Shown: piece by piece, positions 56,715 to 64,000 of the stretch | Numbering within the stretch: position 1 is the stretch's first letter | Layout of the letters: every line of letters begins with the position of its first letter | Source: Eudorina sp. 2006-703-Eu-15 | Lineage: Eukaryota; Chlorophyta; Chlorophyceae; Chlamydomonadales; Volvocaceae | Length of the DNA: 64,000 bases | NCBI GenBank assembly: GCA_003117195.1 | Contig: BDSI01000046.1 | Coordinates: 62,001 to 126,000, forward strand | Direction of reading: 5' to 3' | Position numbers and translations under genes: made by a program | The notes under the pieces: generated by a model | Told to the model about the DNA's origin: nothing | Databases searched by the model: none | What the model saw: the letters and a program-made list of their open reading frames with translations, nothing else

Positions 56715-57040
56715 CACCGCCCCACAGACGTCTTCCGCCCCTCCTTCCGAGCTCTGACCCTCTTCCTGATCAGGCCCACCCGGGACCAGCCAAGTCCATC
56801 CCCATCGCCCTGCGCACCGCACCCGCTTCGACCCATCTCCCCTGCGCGCAGCACGCATCCTGGCTCAATCAATAACACATGACCTTTCGTTTCCAGATTA
56901 TTGTGGTTAGTATGTTTAGTAACCGTGTTTGGGTAAGGGGGGGAGATGTCCTCGCTCAACACAGGACCTACCTGGCAGGACGCCCGAGGGCGGGATCCCA
57001 TTTGCCATCTCTCGCGGGACGCCGCGCGGCATTCCCGGGA

Positions 57041-57085
57041 TACTGAAACAGGCTCCACCTCGTAACGGTCACCCGTAACGGTCCA
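57041..57085 (+). repeat. Element D copy
   Basis: CCCGGGATACTGAAACAGG then CTCCACCTCGTAACGGTCAC; diverged. Confidence 0.4.
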
Positions 57086-57573
57086 CCCGGTGGGGTCTCC
57101 GCCGATTCAAGGCGCGGGGTGGATTTACCAACGGGCTGTTGGGATGCTGGCTTGCTGCGCGCTGCATCCCGGGCAGCCGCACTCGGGCTCCTGCAGACCG
57201 GGGCCGCGGCGCCTGGCATGATGGGCGTCGTCCGCTCGGATCCGCGGTACGTACGGAGGGCGGTCCGCGGCGAGAGAACGCGGCGGGAGAACCAGCCGTA
57301 CAGGTTACAGCTTGGCGTTGTCGAGCGCCTGCTTGTCGAAGGACGGCGTTGCTTTCGCGTCACGGCGTTGTCGTCGACGTTGCATTCGCGTCACGGCGTT
57401 TCAGGGCCCCCAACAAGTGTACGCACTGTCGGCCCGCGGCTACCAGCTAATAAATAAACGATGTCATCAAACCCCTGCGGGCTCCACTCGAAATGCTACA
57501 AGGTCCAACGGGGCTCCAACACCTCACCAATCGGACCACAGACCAAAGACCCAACCGAACAGCCCGCTAGCTT

Positions 57574-57610
57574 GGAACGCCCGGTCGGGACTAAGGGTCA
57601 ACCTTGTAAG
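57574..57610 (+). repeat. Element D copy
   Basis: GGAACGCCCGGTCGGGACTA then AGGGTCAACCTTGTAAG, matching 3421-3457. Confidence 0.55.
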
Positions 57611-60355
57611 TTGAACAATCGGTGACAATCAAACCTAACATACAACGGGAGTGAAAAGTTGCGAACGAACGGTGAAGACGATCGCAAGGATATCAATGAG
57701 GGCCCCTCACGGGGCGCGAGGGGCGGGCCAGCGTGCGCGCGTGCGGCACATCTCGGTACGGCACTTCGTACCACAGCGCCATCGTACCGCACGTCATATT
57801 GAGTACAGGTAAGCGGATGCGGATGCAACCGGATTGATACCGTAACTGACCGACGGTCAGGTCAAGAGTGCAGCGGCGCGAATCCTCGCGAATGGGAGTA
57901 GTGGCGATGGGTGACCGGGTGAGCTGTGTGGCTATATATTTGTAGGCAAAGAACCGAACCGCCGGACGGCGAGGGAGGCTAGCCGCTGTTGCAGGCCCAG
58001 GGGATCTCCTGCCCGAAAGCCATCATGTCGCCACAGACGACGGGTGAGTCACACGGGCGACCCCAGGGACACTGGGCAGCGTCTCGCATACAAGAGACAA
58101 CCGCAAGAGGACAGGACGACGCATTAAACGTATCATCCTACCGAAAACAACCAGCGAACAGCGCCACCGCGCATCATCCGCGACCGAGCTCAGCATCAAT
58201 GGAATCGTCACCATAAGCACCGTTATCATCATCACCAAGGGATGGAGGCAAGGGCCACCAGCAGCGCTGCAGACACCTGTGGTCGGACGGGGCCGCCAGC
58301 CCGGAGCGGATGACCGCCGCCCACCTCCTCAGTCAGCGGCGTCTCCCCACTACTGACACCAGGAACCGCCGGCAGCAGTACACAGTGTACGACAGCCGTT
58401 GGCCCAGCAACCAGTCTACCAGAGGCTTCGGAGTACGAGCCCGCGCGAGCGAAAGCACGACAGCGGCCGCAGGGAAGTTCGTCGCGGCGGCGGCGGCGCC
58501 CGCGGCGGCGACGCTGTGGGGCCAGCGGCGTCAGCTCCGGGACCGCTGCACGCATCCGTGATACCGGCACTTGGGGGCCACACGGAGCGGTGGAGCGGTG
58601 GAGCGGTGGAGCGGTGGAGCGGTGCACCGGGGGCCGTTCTATGGCGCCACATTGGCGGCACTGCGACGCGCCAGCACAGGCGCCCCCATCGGCCCCTGCC
58701 CATCCTCGTCCTTCCCCAATGAGCAATGACCCCCGCGGGTGCACTCCGGTCCGTACTTTTCGTGGCCCCCGGAAAGGCCCAAACGAGTACGAAGCGTGGT
58801 GTCGTACCATGCCGCACTCGCTTCCCACACTCTTGCAGCAACAACATGAATCGTACCGAAACCGCGGAGCCAGCAAACCTAAGGGCGCACCTTCCTCGTC
58901 AAACAAACCCACGCTCCTGCCAAGCCATCCACGCTTGCCCCTTATTACCCGCAAGTCAGCAAACGCAGCGTGACCCGAATCGACGCGACACCACACAACC
59001 CGACGCGACGCGACTACAACAACATGGCGACTTCTGTGCGGGCTGCTGCTGTCGTATCGTGTGTTCGTGTCGTGCTGCGCGCGTTGGTTACTTGTGGTCC
59101 TGCTGTCGGATGGCCGTTCAACTCCTCCTCAACTCCTCCAGCCTGACTGGGTTCCCCCCATCCCAGGGCACCAGGTGCAGGGGTCCCAGCAGTTGGACAC
59201 CGCACTTTCAAAACCCTGAAACCTTAAACCCCTAACCCTCGTCGCCACCGGCCCGCTTCCGGCGTCAGCCGGCCGGCGTGCTTTTATCGAGCACACCATC
59301 CCCAGCCATTCACCGTCCCCAGCCACATCAGCCGCTGCCCTCCACACCGACAGGTCGCGGTGGGTCCCCAAGCTCCAAGTCGTCACAAAGGGATGGAGTC
59401 GTAGCAGTGACGGATGAAGGATAGCGGCGGCGGCGGCCGACCCATGGGTCCACGTCCGACCCATGGGTCCACGTCCGGAGTTCCATGAATGGTGCCGTTG
59501 CTGATGCGGTGCCTCCGTGCCTCCCTCCTTGAACCTCCTCGCACCTCTCGAGACCCCTGGAACCTGATGAACGCATCACTCCGTCGCCATCATCGGTCCA
59601 ACACACTCGATACGAGGCACAATACGTTGCGCTCCGATCCCCTTCAACCAACCGGGCTGCCAGCTGCCAGCTGCCAGCTGCCGCGCGCGACAGACAGAAA
59701 CACGCCAGACGCCAGTGGAATTAGAGGTCGCAACACCAAAAAGCAAAGCATCGTCGCCCGCCCAGTCCAGTCCGCCCAGTCCGCCATGTCCATATATATC
59801 ATCTGCCTCAGGCCACCAGCTCCCGGGGCAGCCACCAGCTCGCGGTGGCGGCTGAGAGAGCGGCGCTTCCAGCGCGAACGCCTCAGGACGCCCCGGGGGG
59901 GGGCGGCGCCACCGCGCCTCCGGGACGATTGTGCGCTCCGCCTTGCCCTCCATGTACGACAACTAACGACATTAAAGACACATTGTCGACGACAGCTATA
60001 ACGACATCAACGACACCTTGTCGACAACAGCTAACGACATCAACGACAACGAAAGATTACGACGACGATGACGACGACGACAACACCATGAGTACGATGA
60101 CGCCCGGCGCCGCAATCCTCGAAGACGTCCCTTCCTGCCAAGGAACCTTGTTCCCATCGCGGGGGCGAGCGAGCCCGCACGCGTGGCTGCCCCTTGGCGG
60201 AAGTCGTCCACCACCTTTGTAGCATTACCGCTAATCAACCAATCAAGTGACGTGGGGCAGGTAGGAAGCAACGCAAACAACGCACAGCGGACACCCCCCA
60301 GCGCACATACGCACACGGGAGGTCTTCTCCTCTCTCCCCTTCCCCACATCCACAT

Positions 60356-60417
<62 letters not shown>

Positions 60418-60422
60418 ACACG
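60356..60422. repeat. (CA)n microsatellite
   Basis: About 30 copies with one interruption near the right end. Confidence 0.95.
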
Positions 60423-60570
60423 TGCGCGCGGCACCCAGTTCTTCTTCACCAAACGCGACGCAGAGGAGGAGAAAGCGGGAAACCTTCTCTGCTTGAGTGC
60501 GTGACTCACAGGGCGCGTGTTCGTGGGCAGGCGCAGCAGGAGTGCGTGACTCCCCAGGGGGCGGGGCGGT

Positions 60571-60736
60571 GCCCTGCGCTGCGCTGCGCTACCCTGCGCT
60601 GCGCTGCGCTGCCCTGCGCTGCGCTGCGCTGCGCTGCGCTGCGCTGCGCTGCGCTGCGCTGCGCTGCGCTACCCTGCACTGCGCTGCGCTGCGCTGCGCT
60701 GCCCTGCGCTGCGCTGCGCTGCCCTGCGCTGCGCTG
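60571..60736. repeat. (GCTGC)n pentamer repeat, about 33 copies
   Basis: Tandem TGCGC/GCTGC pentamers with occasional GCCCT or ACCCT variants. The Ala/Leu/Arg/Cys frames over it are not credible genes. Confidence 0.95.
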
Positions 60737-62043
60737 TGCACATAAGGGAGTGGCGCTGCAGGCGGTTCGAGGGAGGACTACGTCCTCTCTCCGCGGAGGT
60801 CTACGTTTCCACACTCACACACACACCCCGCGGTGCTGCCAATCTGCCACACCCACATTCACATACACATCCACACCGCAGCGCGCAGCAGCCGCCGTCA
60901 CTGTGGCCACGGCACTGCGGCGCACACACCCGTACGCCACTGTGGACACCGTTCTGCTTATTCGCGGCTCAGCTTTTCTCCTTGCTAACACACCCGTACG
61001 GTACTTGGAAACCCATCCCGCCCTCGGGGGGTCCCAGAGCAGTGTGGGAGCCCAGCCATCGCTCCACCCAGCTTTCACTCCGCCCTCACCCTGCCCTCAC
61101 TTATCATCACGTCGTGTCAACTCCGAACAGCGCGAACCACGTCCTCGCGGGAAGGTGTCGTGTCGTAACTTCCTTTCGCGTGCCCGGGGTGACATCGATT
61201 CACGGTCTCAAACCGGGTGAGCGCGGCCTGCGCGCGCCTCGAACCCACCGTTGTACACGTGTACTACATGCACGGGAACTCGCCTGTCGTACTTAAATGC
61301 ACAGCAACTCAAACCGTACTCGATGCACGGCATCCGTCTCAGTCGCATTTCATGCACCGCGCGTCACCACATAATCTCAAACGTTGTTCATGCCCGGCAA
61401 CGAACTCAACCAACCGTACTTTTCAGCTTGAAGCACTGCCGCGCTTTGTCGTTGCTCGCTCCGCATCAGCATCACCGCCGCCACCGCCCGCAACCCCGAC
61501 CGCCCAACATCAACGAAACCAGCACCACCACCGCCGCCACCGCCTACAGCTCCTACTCTTTGGTTCTTTGGGGCATCTCTCTTTCTCTTGCCACCTCTGT
61601 TGTGTCGCGTTCCGCAACGGGGGGCCACGTCACGCCGCGTCTCGCCCTCCCAGACCTCGATCGCGACGGGGGGCGACGTCTCTATTCCACCAACGGGCCG
61701 CACACAGCCCGGCGTCAGACGACCGTACGGATGCATGCCGTACGGATGCATGCCGTACACAGCAATATACGGTCGTATAGCATGACGCCCTGACGCTGTT
61801 CACCCGGCAGTACCGAACCGAAACTTGGGCGATGCAGACGCGCTCTCCCACAGCCTCACACCGCAAAGTAATGCTTGCTCAGTAAACGGCAACAAGTTCT
61901 GAAGCGCGCACCCGCAACACGTCCATGTTATGTTTTATTGAATGTAATAATCATGCGTCCGTACCCCAAGGTCAGTCGTACATCTGGTCCTGGAAAAACC
62001 ATGGAGGTCCCTTCACTCGACAATTCACTAACCGGTGTCCCGC

Positions 62044-62078
<35 letters not shown>

Positions 62079-62081
62079 CCC
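62044..62081. repeat. (CAA)12, likely retrotransposon tail
   Basis: On the minus strand this is a (TTG)n tract about 90 bases beyond the end of the ORF2 fragment, where a simple-repeat 3' tail of a LINE would be expected. Confidence 0.6.
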
Positions 62082-62166
62082 TGTACGTGTACGACATGTT
62101 GAGGACGCGCGAAAGCGCCCGGGCCCGCGACCGCGGCAGTACGGCACACACGCACAGGGATTCGGA

Positions 62167-63732
62167 CTAGGGATTCGGACTAGGGAAGCCCACTTCCGGG
62201 CACGTAGGGGATCCGTGGGTGCCCGCGGAGGGTAGGGCCAGACCAGTGGGAGTTGGCAGCTGGACGTGTACCCCGATCTGCTGTATCACTGCCTGAGCGA
62301 CCGGGCATGCCCAGAAATGGTGTGCCCGTGGTGAACACGGGTGGGGCCCCGCACCGCCGTACTCGCCACACCCGCACGCCTCGGGGTGGGCGTTGTGGAG
62401 GTGGCTGTTGCCAGGCAGCGGGACCCCGTCAACCGCCAGGCGCCACAGTGTTTCTTTGTGCTCTCGTTCCCACTTGATGGCCCAAAGTCGCTGTAGAGTG
62501 GCAGGCATGCTGAATGCCGGGGGCCCAGCCACTCCGTCTGTCTCAAGCTGTCCCCTGGCCTCCTGCTCGTATTCAGCATGCTGTCGTGCCCGTGCTGCCG
62601 CCACCTCCTGCATCTGCAGCTGTGTCGCCAGCCGGACCGTCAGGCCACTAAGCTTGACCGTCAGCGAGTTGGCTAGCCTCCACCCCATCCGGTCCACAAT
62701 CCGCCGACGGGTCTCTTCCTCGGACTCCAGGTCCCCCGCCCGCTCGGGATGGTCCAGCACCGCTCCTGCAGCTCCCCGCCACTCGTCGCTGATGTCGGCG
62801 AGTAGACAGTGGATGGCCGTCAGGGTCGGCCCCCGCCTTAAGGTCATGGACCCCTGTGGACCCAGGTGGTCGCGGACCCACGCGTCCCATCCAGCACCGG
62901 CTGCGGGTGCCTCGCCGGCTGCACGCGCGACCCGCACTGCGTCCCCTACTGTGCGAAGCTTCCCGCATGCTGCCAGGCGTGTGTGCCGCCTCTCCAGGCC
63001 GGGCCACGCTGGCGGGTCCGCGGTGTCCCGCGTCTCCACCGGCGTGAAGTCCGGGTCCGTGTCGCCTGTGCGGTCCTCCATGCCATCGTCCGCTGCCCCC
63101 GGGGCGGTGTTAGGTAGGAGTGGGTTCCCCCACAAGGGGATGTTGAAGCACCAGTCGCCGGCCGCCGGGAGTGGGGATGAGTCCACATCTTGCACCGGCG
63201 GGAGGCGGCTGAGGGCCCCCATGATTCTGCGGATGTCCTGCGGCAGCGATGCCAATCCAGGCAGCGTGTCCGCGCTGTCTGGCGGGCCTGCCGTCAGTAC
63301 TGAGCTGGGGCTAAGATTCGGGTGGTGGTGCCGAAGGTAGGTGGCCGTCACCTGCGCCCACGGGTGGCCGCGCGCCCCCGGCGGCTGGCCCACCGACCGG
63401 GCCAGGCGTGTCGCCCACACAGCCTCCCGCGCGTAGCAGTGGGCTTTGAGTGGCAAGAGTCCGAAACCGCCCGTGGCCGGGTGGCCATAGAGCAGCTGTC
63501 GGGGGACGCCCGTTAGGCGTTGGCAAGGCGTCACCGGGCTGACCCGCCGGTCCCCGACGGCGGCGGCCCAGCTCTCCAGTTGTTCCTCCTCGCCTTGTGT
63601 GGGGAGGCCGCCATGCTCCCAGTGGAACGTATCCAGTTGTTTTCTGGATCTGCGACGACCTGAGCAGCACCCACCGACACTGTTGGATTCTCCACCCCCT
63701 ACGAAGAAGCGACGCCGGAGCGAGTCGACCAC
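62167..63732 (-). mobile_element. 5'-truncated non-LTR retrotransposon, ORF2 C-terminus
   Basis: An open frame of about 520 codons resembles the region after the reverse transcriptase in algal LINE ORF2 proteins. It begins with GVPRQLLYGHPATGGFGLLP and ends with a zinc-knuckle-like segment CGCGEYGG...HPCSPRAHHFW..C of the zf-RVT type. There is no endonuclease and no reverse transcriptase YxDD box in the window, and an in-frame stop lies just upstream (about 63795), so the copy is truncated at its 5' end and cannot move on its own. Its uninterrupted frame suggests a recent insertion. No flanking duplication was identified. Confidence 0.7.
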
Positions 63733-63830
63733 CCACCCGCAACGGCACGCGCCGTCATGGCCGCCTACCCCGCAACGACAAGAGCGGTCATGTCAAACCC
63801 GTCCGCAACGAGAATCAGACTGCGGCGCCC

Positions 63831-64000
63831 TTATTTGCCGCCGCCCGTGAACGCCCTCTTGAGTATCCCAAACAGCTTCCTGAACGCGCCGTCCTTCTTC
63901 GTCTTGTTCTTCTTCTTGATGACTTGGGCGGTGGCCGGGACCTCCGAGCAGCCGTCCGCCACCATAGCGCCCTCGCACACCAACCCGCTGCCGTACGCTC
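63831..64000 (-). CDS. C-terminal exon of an unidentified gene (partial)
   Basis: The minus strand is open from the window edge to TAA at 63833-63831, ending ATAQVIKKKNKTKKDGAF then RKLFGILKRAFTGGGK. The Lys-rich, amphipathic basic C-terminus has good codon use. An in-frame ATG is present but the reading frame continues past the window edge, so the start is unknown. It lies just upstream of the LINE fragment in the same orientation, so the LINE may have landed in its 3' region. Confidence 0.5.
   Translation of the reverse strand, partial: AYGSGLVCEGAMVADGCSEVPATAQVIKKKNKTKKDGAFRKLFGILKRAFTGGGK

Larger units (their letters stand above)
55643..62040. other. 6.4-kb region with no supportable gene
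   Basis: Open frames are Arg/Pro/Ala-rich and lack family motifs or a consistent exon chain. It holds the MEMO1 promoter (with a tandem 25-bp duplication around 56033-56087), element C and D copies, a GGTGGAGCGG decamer repeat (58589-58624), related ACGACATCAACGACA units (59955-60055), and the tracts listed separately. It may be repeat-derived intergenic DNA. Confidence 0.45.

Noticed and set aside
58232..58996. Minus-strand frame of 254 codons
   Set aside because: Composition is Arg/Pro/Gly-rich, no family motif is visible and it crosses the GGTGGAGCGG repeat.
60183..61220. Open frame of about 345 codons with Cys/Ala/Leu repeats
   Set aside because: It spans (CA)n and (GCTGC)n tracts, has no motif and no codon-bias support.

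Overview
The window is GC-rich nuclear DNA from a green alga, most likely a volvocine or other chlamydomonadalean relative of Chlamydomonas and Volvox. The evidence is the many short phase-consistent exons, long Ala/Gly/Gln/Pro inserts inside conserved domains, abundant (CA)n, (CAG)n, (ACT)n and GC-rich minisatellites in introns, TGTAA-type poly(A) signals downstream of several stop codons, and a coiled-coil protein with a starch-binding module. The assignment rests on genome style and gene content, not on a database search.

Layout from left to right. 211-2376 (+): 3' part of an unrecognised alpha-helical protein whose second intron carries a retroposon with target-site duplications. 4328-7335 (-): a DUF429 (predicted RNase H-fold) protein with huge low-complexity inserts. 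9300-13117 (-): an Iojap/RsfS-domain protein. 14670-15854 (-): TMEM208/SND2. 16372-22258 (+): SEN2, the catalytic tRNA-splicing endonuclease subunit, divergent from TMEM208. 23765 to about 30000 (+): an F-box protein with a long helical-repeat region. 30670-32171 (+): a possible small unknown gene. 32417-37992 (+): an SfsA-family protein. 38832-43187 (+): a coiled-coil protein ending in a CBM25/CBM53-type starch-binding domain. 45435-47620 (+): a manganese superoxide dismutase. 49706-55642 (-): a complete ten-exon MEMO1 homologue. 55643-62040: no supportable gene. 62167-63732 (-): C-terminal part of a non-LTR retrotransposon ORF2. 63831-64000 (-): last exon of another gene running off the window.

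The genes are housekeeping functions (tRNA splicing, ribosome silencing, ER membrane insertion, redox defence, starch) and do not form an operon-like unit. Three proteins (DUF429, SfsA, Iojap/RsfS) belong to families best known from bacteria. Splice junctions were assigned by eye from consensus GT/AG, reading phase and family conservation; phases agree across nearly all junctions in MEMO1, MnSOD, SfsA, TMEM208, CBM and DUF429, so those models are fairly firm.

The least explained content is repetitive. Several families of short dispersed elements sit almost only in introns: one of at least eight copies, one of three copies linked to a retroposon with an (ACT)n tail, and others. A 12-bp palindrome GACCCRYGGGTC recurs in exons, introns and spacers.
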